From: Acidobacteriota bacterium
Lineage (GTDB): Bacteria > Acidobacteriota > Vicinamibacteria > Vicinamibacterales > Fen-181
Assembly (NCBI GenBank): GCA_003170135.1
Contig: PMZR01000054.1
Coordinates: forward strand, 498 to 36,401
DNA length: 35,904 nt
Direction: 5' to 3'
How positions within the stretch are numbered: the first letter of the stretch is position 1; each line of letters opens with the position of its first letter. This document shows, piece after piece, positions 1 to 7,163 of this stretch. A program made the translations under genes and the position numbers. The notes under the pieces were generated by a model. The model saw only the letters and a list, made by a program, of their open reading frames with translations. It did not search any database and was not told where the DNA came from.

Positions 1-547
1 GCTCGATCTCGTCGACGACCTCGTCGGGCCCCAGGTCGAAGATCGCGCGGACCAGCCCGGCGTACGCGCCGTGTGCGATCGCGTCACGGATGTCGGCGGG
101 ATCCACGCGCCCGATGTTGCGCATGGCCACGCGCGTCTGGTGGCGATAGAACGGGATGTCCTCGTAGTGCGCGATGCGCGACGTGCGGTCGGACGGGTCG
201 CGGTACAACAGGCGGGGGATCACCCGGTCGCGCGCGACCGTCTGCTCCACGATCTCGGCGACGTCGGCCGGCTTGACGTGGGTATACAGGATGCCGCCGG
301 GCTGGATGACCACGAGCGGGCCGCGCTGGCAGAAGCCGTGACAGCCGGTCCGCTTCACGAAGACGCCCAGATGGGCCGGCACGTGTTGCGCGTCGATCTC
401 CCGGGCAAACGCCTCGGCCACCTTCATGGACCCGCCGGCGAGGCACCCCGTGCCGCAGCACACGGATATCTCCTTGCGACAGCGTGCCCGGTCGTCGAGC
501 GCGGCATTACGGAACGCCTCGAACGCGGCCCTTGACTCAATTCGCAT
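1..547 (-). CDS. nuoF: NADH-binding subunit NuoF/HydB-like, N-terminal part (runs off window)
   Basis: The first 182 residues are present and the frame is open to the window edge. Residues about 25-105 form a thioredoxin-like [2Fe-2S] domain with Cys30, Cys35, Cys69 and Cys73 (CCGTGC and GCHGFC), followed by the start of the Complex1_51K region (YRHQTRVAMRNIG). This N-terminal extension is absent from E. coli NuoF but present in HoxF, HydB and related NAD-reducing or flavin-bifurcating modules. The FMN/NAD sites and the 4Fe-4S motif would lie beyond the window. The ATG overlaps the end of nuoE by 11 bases, so the two are translationally coupled. By family it should pass electrons between an Fe-S chain and NAD(H) in the cytoplasm; its place after a 2-oxoacid:ferredoxin oxidoreductase suggests it links that enzyme to NAD. 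Confidence 0.88.
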   Translation of the reverse strand, partial: MRIESRAAFEAFRNAALDDRARCRKEISVCCGTGCLAGGSMKVAEAFAREIDAQHVPAHLGVFVKRTGCHGFCQRGPLVVIQPGGILYTHVKPADVAEIVEQTVARDRVIPRLLYRDPSDRTSRIAHYEDIPFYRHQTRVAMRNIGRVDPADIRDAIAHGAYAGLVRAIFDLGPDEVVDEIE

Positions 548-1085
548 CGCGCTGCTCGTTGTCGCCGAGATACCCGGCGAGCCTCGCTGCCTTCACGTTG
601 CCGTGATAGCGATCGCCGACGATCACCACGGGGGCCATGGCACACGCGCCGACGCAGTTCACGGTCTTGATGGTGAACTGCCGGTCGGCCGTCGTCTCAC
701 CCGGCCGCACCCGCAGCTGCCGGGCGATTTCGTCCAGCAGCAGGCCGGCGCCGCGAATGTGGCAGGCCGTGCCGGTGCAGACGCGCACGATCGTGCGGCC
801 CTGCGGCTCGAGCGAGAACGCCTTGTAGAAGGTGGCGACCGAAAACGTCTTCGCCAGCGGCACGTTCAGCGCGCTCGACACCCGCACCAGCACGTCGCAG
901 GGCAGGTAGTGGTACGCGCGATGGACGTCCTGCAGCACCTGCGCGAGCGAGGGCTCGGCGGCGGGGTACCGCGCGAGGATCGCATCGAGGGCCGCCGGGT
1001 CGGCGCACGACGGCTGCGCGACTCCAGACTGCACCACGGCGCCGACGCCGGACTCCGGACGCCGGACACCAGACTCCCCGTTCAT
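537..1085 (-). CDS. nuoE: NuoE-like [2Fe-2S] thioredoxin-fold subunit
   Basis: This 182-residue protein has the NuoE/HoxE signature: CTGTACHIRGAG and, about 40 residues later, VNCVGACAMAPVV, giving the four cysteines that hold one [2Fe-2S] cluster. The helical N-terminal part (DVHRAYHYLPCDVLVRVS) is also typical. It would partner the downstream NuoF. The chosen ATG overlaps the korC stop in an ATGA junction, supporting this start by coupling. Odd point: residues about 2-14 are encoded by a degenerate 7-bp repeat (1047-1079), giving a low-complexity ESGVRRPESGVG leader that family members lack. A GTG start at about codon 16 or 17 would avoid it but has no visible ribosome binding site. Confidence 0.88.
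   Translation of the reverse strand: MNGESGVRRPESGVGAVVQSGVAQPSCADPAALDAILARYPAAEPSLAQVLQDVHRAYHYLPCDVLVRVSSALNVPLAKTFSVATFYKAFSLEPQGRTIVRVCTGTACHIRGAGLLLDEIARQLRVRPGETTADRQFTIKTVNCVGACAMAPVVIVGDRYHGNVKAARLAGYLGDNEQRDAN
1047..1079. repeat. Heptamer repeat array inside nuoE 5' end
   Basis: Four to five imperfect 7-base units read GCCGGAC, TCCGGAC, GCCGGAC, ACCAGAC, TCCCC on the plus strand. It is the same sequence family as the array at 25367-25438 (TCCGGAG units). It lies within the first codons of nuoE as called. Confidence 0.75.
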
Positions 1086-1642
1086 GCCGCCTCCCGCTTG
1101 AGCAGGTTCGCCTTGCCGAACGCGTAGCCGCGCAACAGGGCGTTGAGGTTGGCCTCGATGAGTTTCGGCCGGGCCGCGAACGTCTCGCGCACCACGTCGG
1201 CGACCGAGTCGACCGAGACGACCCCGGTCGCTCCCACATAGGCGCCGAGCGCCACCATGTTGGCCGCGCGCGGGTTGTCGAGCGCGAGGGCGATGTCGGT
1301 GGCGGGCACCTTGATGAGATCGACGTCGTGGCGCACCGGCTCGCGGGGCACGAGCGAGGTGTTCACGACCAGGATGCCGCCTGCCTCGAGCAACGGTTCG
1401 AACTTGTCGAGCGACGGCAGGTTCATCGCGACGACCGCCTGCGGGTGGTAGACGATCGGAGAGCCGACGGGTCGGTCGGACACCACGACCGTGCAGTTGG
1501 CGGTGCCGCCGCGCATTTCCGGTCCGTAGGACGGAAGCCATGACACTTCCTTGCCCTCGTTCATCCCGGCGTAGGCCAGGATCTTGCCGATCAACATCAC
1601 GCCCTGTCCCCCGAAGCCCGCCATAATCACATCGTTCTGCAT
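1082..1642 (-). CDS. korC: 2-oxoacid:ferredoxin oxidoreductase gamma subunit (cluster 1)
   Basis: A 186-residue protein of the pyruvate/ketoisovalerate oxidoreductase gamma domain family. The N-terminus has the family glycine-rich motif (IMAGFGGQGVMLIGKILAYAG), followed by SYGPEMRGGTANCTVVVSD and a central NMVALGAYVGATG segment. The gamma subunit forms part of the catalytic core of the oxidoreductase that oxidises a 2-oxoacid plus CoA to acyl-CoA with reduction of ferredoxin. The start overlaps the end of korB by 16 bases and the stop overlaps nuoE, so korB, korC and nuoE are tightly coupled. The paralogue at 8843-9400 is closely similar through its whole length. The true 2-oxoacid substrate cannot be read from the sequence. 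Confidence 0.93.
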   Translation of the reverse strand: MQNDVIMAGFGGQGVMLIGKILAYAGMNEGKEVSWLPSYGPEMRGGTANCTVVVSDRPVGSPIVYHPQAVVAMNLPSLDKFEPLLEAGGILVVNTSLVPREPVRHDVDLIKVPATDIALALDNPRAANMVALGAYVGATGVVSVDSVADVVRETFAARPKLIEANLNALLRGYAFGKANLLKREAA

Positions 1643-2442
1643 GATGCTTGTTCCTCCGATATCGGCCGTGGCGCGCGATCCCCGCGCTCGGGGGTCTTGA
1701 ACACGCCAAGCGGATAGTAGGGGACCATCTGTTGCTCGAGCCACGAGGCTGCCTCCGCCGGCGGCAGACCCCAGTTGGTCGGGCACGTCGAGAGCACCTC
1801 GACGAGCGAGAAGCACGTGTTCGCGACCTGATACTCGAACGCACGCCGGATCATGCGCTTCGCGCGTACCGCGTGGAGCGGCGTGTGAACGGCGGCGCGC
1901 GCCACGAAGGCGGGCGTCCTCAACGTCGACAGCAACTCGGCGATCCGCAGCGGATACCCCGCGTGCTCCACGTCACGGCCGAGCCGGCACGTCGTCGTGA
2001 CCTGCCCGGGCAGCGTCGTCGGCGCCATCTGTCCGCCCGTCATGCCGTAGATGGCGTTGTTGACGAAGATGACCGTGACCTTCTCGCCGCGGTTCGCGCA
2101 GTGGACGATTTCCGCCATGCCGATCGACGCCAGGTCGCCATCGCCCTGGTAGGCGAAGACGATGCGATCGGGATGCGCGCGCTTGAGGCCCGTCGCGACG
2201 GCAGGTGCGCGGCCGTGTGACGCCTCCTGGAAATCGGTGGTGAAGTAGTTGAAGGCGAGCACCGAGCAGCCGACCGGCGCAATGCCGATCGTGCGCGGCC
2301 TGATGCCCAGGTCGTCGATCACCTCGGCGACGATGCGGTGGATGATGCCGTGCGTGCAGCCGGGACAGTAGTGCGTCACGGTGGACGCGAGGGCCGGCGG
2401 CCTCGCGAAGACTGTCGTGTCGGACATCCGTGTCTCCACCAT
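1627..2442 (-). CDS. korB: 2-oxoacid:ferredoxin oxidoreductase beta subunit, TPP-binding (cluster 1)
   Basis: A 271-residue thiamine-diphosphate subunit. It has CPGCTHGIIHR (residues about 26-36), the GDGDLASIG diphosphate/Mg motif (100-108) ending in VIFVNNAIYGMTGGQ, and the MAPTTLPGQ segment, all typical of the KorB/VorA family. Conserved cysteines (26, 29, 59 and one near 217 in STCPTNWG) are those expected to hold a [4Fe-4S] cluster in this family. ATG 2427 (MSDTTVFA) is an alternative start. It lies 3 bases after korA and overlaps korC. Compared with the paralogue at 9417-10364 it lacks a fused ferredoxin domain, which here is the separate korD. Confidence 0.94.
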   Translation of the reverse strand: MVETRMSDTTVFARPPALASTVTHYCPGCTHGIIHRIVAEVIDDLGIRPRTIGIAPVGCSVLAFNYFTTDFQEASHGRAPAVATGLKRAHPDRIVFAYQGDGDLASIGMAEIVHCANRGEKVTVIFVNNAIYGMTGGQMAPTTLPGQVTTTCRLGRDVEHAGYPLRIAELLSTLRTPAFVARAAVHTPLHAVRAKRMIRRAFEYQVANTCFSLVEVLSTCPTNWGLPPAEAASWLEQQMVPYYPLGVFKTPERGDRAPRPISEEQASCRTM

Positions 2443-2445
2443 GGC

Positions 2446-3525
2446 CTACCGCTCCCTCGGCTCGGCGACGATGTCCCTGACCCTGGCCACCACCTCTTCG
2501 GTCGAGATCAGCATGCCGCCGGTCCGGCCGTAGAAGTGGATCGGCCGCGTCCCTTCGACGGCAAGACGCACGTCTTCGATCATCTGACCCGCCGAGAGCT
2601 CGACGACGAGGACGCGCTTCGCCTTGTCGGCCGCATCCCGGAGCGGCGACGAGGGAAAGGGATACAGCGTGATCGGCCGGAACAGGGCAGCGAGGATGCC
2701 CGCCTCGCGCAGGTGCTCGATCGCCAGGCTGCACGTCCGCGCGACGGTGCCGTAGGCGACGATCAGCACCTCGCAGGCGCCGTGCTCGAGCCCTGCGGTC
2801 GCGAACCGCACTTCGTCGCGCGTCATCGCGGCGTACTTGGCCTGGAGCCTCGTGTTGTGCGCTTCGAGCGATTCCGGATCCAGGAAGAGCGAATTGATGA
2901 CGTTGGGCGGCCGATCGCCGCTGCACCCGGTCGTCGCCCACGTCTTGGGATCGAGCGGCTTGCACGGTTCGCGATGGGGGTCGAACGCGACCGGCTCCAT
3001 GATCTGGCCGATCACGCCGTCGCCAAGCACCATGACCGGGTTGCGGTAATAGTCGGCCAGATCGAAGGCATCCTGCACGAGGTCGGCGGCCTCCTGCACC
3101 GACCAGGGCGCCAGGACGATCGTGCGGTAGTCGCCGTGCCCGCCTCCCTTGGTCGCCTGGAAATAGTCGCTCTGGCCGGGGAGAATTCCGCCGAGCCCGG
3201 GCCCGGCGCGCATGATGTTGACGATCACGACCGGAAGTTGCGCGCCGGCCAGGTACGACACCCCTTCCATCATCAGCGAGATGCCGGGCGAGGACGACGA
3301 GGTGAAGACGCGGGCGCCGCCGCCCGCGGCCCCGTAGATCATGTTCGACGCCGCCACCTCGCTCTCCGCCTGCACGAACGTGCCGCCGACCTCCGGGAGG
3401 CGATGCGAGAGGTATTCGGGGATCTCGTTCTGCGGCGTGATCGGGTAGCCGAAGAACAGCCTGCAGCCCGCCTGCACGGCCGCCTCGCCGATTGCCTCGC
3501 AGCCCTTCATGAGTCGTCTCGCCAT
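2446..3525 (-). CDS. korA: 2-oxoacid:ferredoxin oxidoreductase alpha subunit (KorA/VorB-like, cluster 1)
   Basis: A 359-residue subunit starting MARRLMKGCEAIGEAAVQAG, followed by FFGYPITPQNEIPEYLS, the hallmark pyrimidine-binding region. The TSSSSPGISLMMEG, GPGLGGILPGQSDYFQATKG and NPVMVLGDGVIGQIMEP segments are also diagnostic. The C-terminal half (VLIVAYGTVAR, LFRPITLYPFP, VELSAGQMIEDV) is the PFOR domain II-like part. This subtype is often annotated VorB (3-methyl-2-oxobutanoate) or KorA (2-oxoglutarate); substrate is not resolvable by eye. The start was chosen at the Met matching the paralogue at 8805; the longer open frame upstream overlaps korD and looks spurious. It acts in the cytoplasm with korB, korC and korD. 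Confidence 0.94.
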   Translation of the reverse strand: MARRLMKGCEAIGEAAVQAGCRLFFGYPITPQNEIPEYLSHRLPEVGGTFVQAESEVAASNMIYGAAGGGARVFTSSSSPGISLMMEGVSYLAGAQLPVVIVNIMRAGPGLGGILPGQSDYFQATKGGGHGDYRTIVLAPWSVQEAADLVQDAFDLADYYRNPVMVLGDGVIGQIMEPVAFDPHREPCKPLDPKTWATTGCSGDRPPNVINSLFLDPESLEAHNTRLQAKYAAMTRDEVRFATAGLEHGACEVLIVAYGTVARTCSLAIEHLREAGILAALFRPITLYPFPSSPLRDAADKAKRVLVVELSAGQMIEDVRLAVEGTRPIHFYGRTGGMLISTEEVVARVRDIVAEPRER

Positions 3526-3545
3526 CAGCCCCTCGCGGTGTGCGG

Positions 3546-3779
3546 TCAGTAGGCGAAGTAGTGGTACAGGGTCCCGGTGACGCGCATCGCGATCGCGACG
3601 TCGGGACACGCGATGCAGCACAGGCGGCAGCCGATGCAGTGTCTCGGCTCACCCACCCTCGCGAAGACGTTGGCCTTCGCGTTGAGCTCCCGGGCCATGG
3701 CCAGCACGTTCTGCGGGCAGGCTTGCACGCAGAGCCCGCAGCCCTTGCACCGATCGCGGTCGATCACGACTTGCGCCAC
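3546..3779 (-). CDS. korD: 2x[4Fe-4S] ferredoxin-type delta subunit (cluster 1)
   Basis: A 77-residue protein made almost entirely of two ferredoxin motifs: CKGCGLCVQACP (Cys11, 14, 17, 21) and CIGCRLCCIACP (Cys48, 51, 54, 58). It is the delta subunit that relays electrons from the TPP/Fe-S core to external ferredoxin. The cysteine spacing is identical to the ferredoxin domain fused to KorB in cluster 2, which argues that the two are the same part in different arrangements. It is the first gene of cluster 1, 20 bases ahead of korA, and follows a 177-base gap after the response regulator genes. Confidence 0.93.
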   Translation of the reverse strand: MAQVVIDRDRCKGCGLCVQACPQNVLAMARELNAKANVFARVGEPRHCIGCRLCCIACPDVAIAMRVTGTLYHYFAY

Positions 3780-3956
3780 GTCGCTCCTTCCTGCAACGCA
3801 AGCATCACACGAGGCGAAGTGCGGCGCATCGGCCGGAAGGGTGGCCTGCCGTCCGCAAAAGGGCGGATTTTTCGCGCGGGCGGGCTACGCGGAACATCGT
3901 AGGCGGGCGTCGGCCATCACGCGGGCACGCGGTGCTGGAGCCTGGCAGGGGGCTCT

Positions 3957-4370
3957 TCATCGGAGCGTGCCGGAGACGGAGGGCCGCGATTGCACGCGAC
4001 CCAGGATGGCGGTGACGAGGTCCCCGCCGGGCAGGCCCTTGAGCAGGAAGTCATCGGCGCCCGCCGCCCGGGCCGCGACCTCAGCGGCCGAATCGATCGT
4101 GATCAGCAGGACCGCGATCTCGGGATGGTCTCTCTTGATCTGCCTGGTTGCCTCGAGACCGTCCATGACCGGCATGTGCACGTCCATCAGCACGACGCTC
4201 GGCCGCGTGGCCTCCGCGCATGCGATGGCGTCCGCCCCGTTGCCGGCCTCGGCGACGACGCTGACGGCAGGGTAGGTTGCGAGCAAGGCCCTGAGCGCCC
4301 TGCGCGCGCGCGCCTCGTCGTCCACGACCAGGATGTCCACGACCTGCTTCCGCTGATGAACGGCTGCCAT
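3957..4370 (-). CDS. Receiver-only response regulator
   Basis: A 137-residue single REC domain: acidic pocket VVDDE (residues 15-19), phospho-acceptor Asp63 in VLMDVHMPVMDG, Thr91 and Lys111 (FLLKG). It ends soon after the receiver fold, so there is no DNA-binding output domain. The start MAAVHQRK was chosen because the receiver begins at once; an upstream Met would add 21 low-complexity residues. It lies 110 bases after the NarL-type regulator and 177 bases before korD on the same strand. It could act as a phosphate sink, a CheY-like protein-binding switch, or a truncated NarL relative. Its REC sequence is clearly related to that of the neighbour at 4481-5155. Confidence 0.85.
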   Translation of the reverse strand: MAAVHQRKQVVDILVVDDEARARRALRALLATYPAVSVVAEAGNGADAIACAEATRPSVVLMDVHMPVMDGLEATRQIKRDHPEIAVLLITIDSAAEVAARAAGADDFLLKGLPGGDLVTAILGRVQSRPSVSGTLR

Positions 4371-4480
4371 CCGACGCCTCCGGTGTGCTTGCGCGTCTCT
4401 GGCAGTATCGAACGGACCCCCGCCGCCGTGCATCGAACGAACGGTGTGATTTACGTGCTTGGAATGGATGAATGCCAGGG

Positions 4481-5155
4481 CTAGGTGGGACGCTGCACGT
4501 CGATGTCGTCGATCGAGGCGATGCCGTGGCGCAACGCGTAAAGCGCCGCCTGCGTCCGGTTCGACAGGCTCAACTTGATCAGGATATTGCTGACGTGCGT
4601 GCGGACCGTCGCCTCGCTGATGAACAGCTTCTCGCCGATCTGCTCGTTGGTCATGCCATGCGCCACGAGCCGCAGCACCTCGATTTCACGGCGGGACAGC
4701 GGCTCGGGCGTCGCCCCTCCGGGGCTCTCGTGCGCCAGCTCCCGCAGCAGTCGGCGCGCGACGACCGGATTGAGCGACGATTCGCCGGCCGCTGCCTGGT
4801 GGATCGCCTTCACGAGCTCTTCGGGGCTGGTGTCTTTCAGCAGGTACCCGACCGCGCCGGCCTTGACGGCGGGAAACAGTTTGACGTCGGTGCCGAAGCT
4901 GGTGAGCACGACGATGTGCGCATCAGGCTGTTGGGCCACGATCTCGGCCGTCGCCGTCACGCCGTCCATCTCCGGCATCACCAGGTCCATCAGGATGACC
5001 TGCGGCTTCAGCCTCGCGGCCTCGGCGATCGCCTCGCGGCCGTTTGCGGCTTCTCCGACGACCTCGATGTCGCGCTCGGTGTTGAGCAGGGCCGTCAACC
5101 CGCGTCGGACGACGGTATGGTCATCGACGATCAGCACCGTAATCGGCGTGGTCAT
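4481..5155 (-). CDS. NarL/FixJ-family response regulator
   Basis: A 224-residue two-domain regulator. The receiver (residues 5-120) has DD11-12, Asp57 in ILMDLVMPEMDG, and Lys107 in YLLKD. The LuxR-type helix-turn-helix (about 152-215) contains LSRREIEVLRLVAHG, NEQIGEKLFISEATVRTHVSNILIKL. Its start overlaps the stop of the histidine kinase in an ATGA junction, so the pair is a coupled two-component system. Targets are unknown; the closest candidates by position are the receiver-only gene and the kor/nuo cluster downstream on the same strand. Confidence 0.94.
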   Translation of the reverse strand: MTTPITVLIVDDHTVVRRGLTALLNTERDIEVVGEAANGREAIAEAARLKPQVILMDLVMPEMDGVTATAEIVAQQPDAHIVVLTSFGTDVKLFPAVKAGAVGYLLKDTSPEELVKAIHQAAAGESSLNPVVARRLLRELAHESPGGATPEPLSRREIEVLRLVAHGMTNEQIGEKLFISEATVRTHVSNILIKLSLSNRTQAALYALRHGIASIDDIDVQRPT

Positions 5156-6228
5156 TCTGCGCGCTCGTTTCCGTGGCCGTGCGAGGGCGCGTCCGGGCGC
5201 GGCGGCACGACGACGTCCACGCGGGTTCCGTGACCCGGCCGGCTCACGAGCGACAGGCTCGCGTCGATTCTCGCCGCGCGCTCGCGCATGCCACCGAGAC
5301 CCAGCCCACCCTTCTGCGACGCCGTTTCGACGTCGAACCCGATGCCATCGTCGCTGATGTCGAGGACTGTGCCGGCGGCGCTCCGGGTCAGCCGGATCTG
5401 CACGCGCGTGGCCCGGCCGTGTCGCAGCCCGTTGTTGAGCGCCTCGCGCGCGATGCCGTACAGAGCTTCCTCGACTTCATAGGGGAGCCGGTCGCCGTCA
5501 TCGGCGGCCAGTTCGGTGTGTACGCCCGCCCGGCTCTCGACGGCCGACAGTCGCGCCTTGAGCGCCGGGATCAGGCCTTCTTCGCGCAGGATGGAGGGCC
5601 GCAGTTCGAAAATCAGGAAACGCATCTCCCGGAGCGCCTCGCTGGCCGAGTCGCGCACTTCCCGAAGATGCTCCGAGGCGGCTTGGGTGTTGCCGTTCTC
5701 CAGCAGCCTGGCGGCGGCCTCGGCGTACATGCCGACGCCATAGAGCGACTGGCTGACCGAGTCGTGCAGGTCCCGGGCGAGGCGGTTCCGCTCTTCGAGC
5801 ACCGCGAGGTGCTCCTGCTGCTCCTTCATCGAGCGGGCGAACAGGGTGGCGAAGTGCGCGGCCATTCGTCGCAGGGACGCGTACAGATCGCGGGCGGCGT
5901 CGACGGCATCGTCCGCGACCTCGCTGTGTCCGTCGAAGATGTAGGGCAGCGTCGCCTCGTGCAAGAGGAGCAGGCCCTCGATGACCTGGTCGATTTCGAA
6001 GCTCTGTTCGGCGCGCCGCTCGCTGATAGCGGTCGCATGCGCCTCGAGCACGTGCGGCGATTCGCTCCGCAGGCTCCCGATGATCGCGTCGAGCGCCCCG
6101 CAGGCCCAGGCAACGACTTCATCGAACGACCAGTCGCGATACCGGCTTCCGGGCAGCGCGCGCAGGCGCGTCGCCCACGCCGAGGCGATGTCGGACCGGT
6201 GACGCTCGAGCAGGGTTGCCAGGTTCAT
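5152..6228 (-). CDS. NarX/DesK-type sensor histidine kinase with RsbRD-like N-terminal domain
   Basis: A 358-residue soluble kinase. Residues about 5-125 resemble the RsbRD N-terminal domain (LLERHRSDIASAWATRL opening), a fold described as globin-like without haem in RsbR. A coiled linker leads to the HisKA_3 H-box RNRLARDLHDSVSQSLYG with His155. The HATPase_c domain has REALNNGLRHG (N-box, 261-271), DDGIGFD (293-299) and GLGLGGMRERA (308-318). There are no membrane segments or PAS domain, so the signal is probably cytoplasmic. Start ATG 6228 is the first plausible Met; the much longer frame upstream is low-complexity. It is coupled to the NarL-type regulator. Confidence 0.92.
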   Translation of the reverse strand: MNLATLLERHRSDIASAWATRLRALPGSRYRDWSFDEVVAWACGALDAIIGSLRSESPHVLEAHATAISERRAEQSFEIDQVIEGLLLLHEATLPYIFDGHSEVADDAVDAARDLYASLRRMAAHFATLFARSMKEQQEHLAVLEERNRLARDLHDSVSQSLYGVGMYAEAAARLLENGNTQAASEHLREVRDSASEALREMRFLIFELRPSILREEGLIPALKARLSAVESRAGVHTELAADDGDRLPYEVEEALYGIAREALNNGLRHGRATRVQIRLTRSAAGTVLDISDDGIGFDVETASQKGGLGLGGMRERAARIDASLSLVSRPGHGTRVDVVVPPRPDAPSHGHGNERAE

Positions 6229-6317
6229 ACGGGCACGCGCCACCCATTGTACGAGATTCAGAATCCCCGCCGACGCGCGGGGCCCGGCCCGGGCGCCCGC
6301 CGTTCGGTGCCCGAGAC

Positions 6318-6446
6318 CTACCCTCGCCCGTCGAGGCTGAGTGTCGTTGCGGCTGATTTCGCGCCAGCGTGACGTCTGGCGCTGTAGATCCCTGCCGAAC
6401 CCAGCAGGACGGCCACGACGGTGATCACAATTGCGATGGTCGCCAT
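6318..6446 (-). CDS. 42-residue single-pass membrane peptide
   Basis: A short open frame with an AGGAG ribosome binding site about 9 bases before ATG 6446. The product begins MATIAIVITVVAVLLGSAGI, a continuous hydrophobic segment (residues 3-21), followed by YSARRHAG and a polar tail. That gives an N-out/C-in type single-span membrane peptide. It lies 89 bases before the histidine kinase on the same strand and may be the first gene of that operon. It could modulate the kinase or simply be a small membrane protein of unknown function. I do not recognise a family. Confidence 0.5.
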   Translation of the reverse strand: MATIAIVITVVAVLLGSAGIYSARRHAGAKSAATTLSLDGRG

Positions 6447-7163
6447 GAGAGGTGCTCCTGTCCGCGCCCGCGATCGCAGGCGCTACACCATTGTCGCCAG
6501 ATGCACCGGATGCGGCATCCGCCTGAAGGATGATCATGTACCGACAAACGGATGATCCACGTGACACCGAGCTGAAGCTCGGCGCCTGCGACGAGAATTC
6601 GGACGGGTGCCGATCTGCGAGAATCTGCAGACCGACACCCGTGGGAATCTGGGGATTCCGTTCGAACCCGCGGGGAGTCCGCGAGCGCGAGTCGCGCGCG
6701 CACGGCCGCAGCCGCGGCCCTCGACGAGCCGTCGGTCGTCGGGGAAAACGCCGCGCCGCCACGCCCGCCTGCGCTCGCGCGTGAGCCGAGCGAGCTACGG
6801 CGGGGCCTCGCAGAAGCTGCGCGCCCGAATCACGCGCGCCGCAAAGGCGGGTCGCTTTCCGGGATTGACCGCCGGCAGCCTCCAACGGCTTGGTGTGCGG
6901 GAGTGGGCGCCGGTCGGCAGCCGGAGAAAGCTCCGTGTCGCACGTCGTTTTTTTTCGGATCGACCGGCCGACGACCTCCAAGACTCGTCGCTGGCCGCGC
7001 CCGCGCCCGCGCTTCGCGAGAACCTGCGGACCGGTACGAATCGGCGAGAATCTGCGGAAATCTGCGGCCCGGTACAATCAGCGGAAATCTGCGAGAATCT
7101 GCGGACCGGTACCGATCTGCGGGAATCTGCGGCTCGGTACCGGTCTCGCGAGAATCTGCGGCC
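6447..7163. other. 717-bp gap: structured, repeat-bearing, no convincing gene
   Basis: Open frames here are arginine-rich shadows without ribosome binding sites. The left part holds a hairpin (ACGGGTG 6603-6609 with CACCCGT 6636-6642) enclosing GATCTGCGAGAATCTGCAG, and next to it a 6-bp hairpin with a 4-base loop (GGAATC 6644-6649 with GATTCC 6654-6659). The middle (about 6660-7015) shows nothing I recognise apart from a run of eight T near 6950. The right part is the repeat array described separately. A structured RNA is possible but not shown. Confidence 0.5.
7021..7163. repeat. AATCTGCGG / CGGTAC interspersed repeat array
   Basis: About five degenerate units of 28-37 bases carry the core GCGAGAATCTGCGG followed by a CGGTAC box: ACCTGCGGACCGGTAC, ATCTGCGGCCCGGTAC, ATCTGCGGACCGGTAC, ATCTGCGGCTCGGTAC and a last AATCTGCGG. 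Some units duplicate the AATCTGCGG part with a 10-base step. The array ends directly against the stop codon of the ferritin-like gene (7164). A single related copy sits at 6612-6633. Confidence 0.8.

Noticed and set aside
3851..3872. TCCGC/GCGGA hairpin followed by TTTTT as an intrinsic terminator
   Set aside because: The T-run is on the plus strand but all flanking genes are on the minus strand, so it has the wrong orientation; it may be a relative of the palindrome at 25461.
5152..7077. 641-residue kinase using the full open frame
   Set aside because: The first 283 residues are Arg-rich, cross the repeat region and the small membrane ORF, and lack any domain; the kinase starts at 6228.
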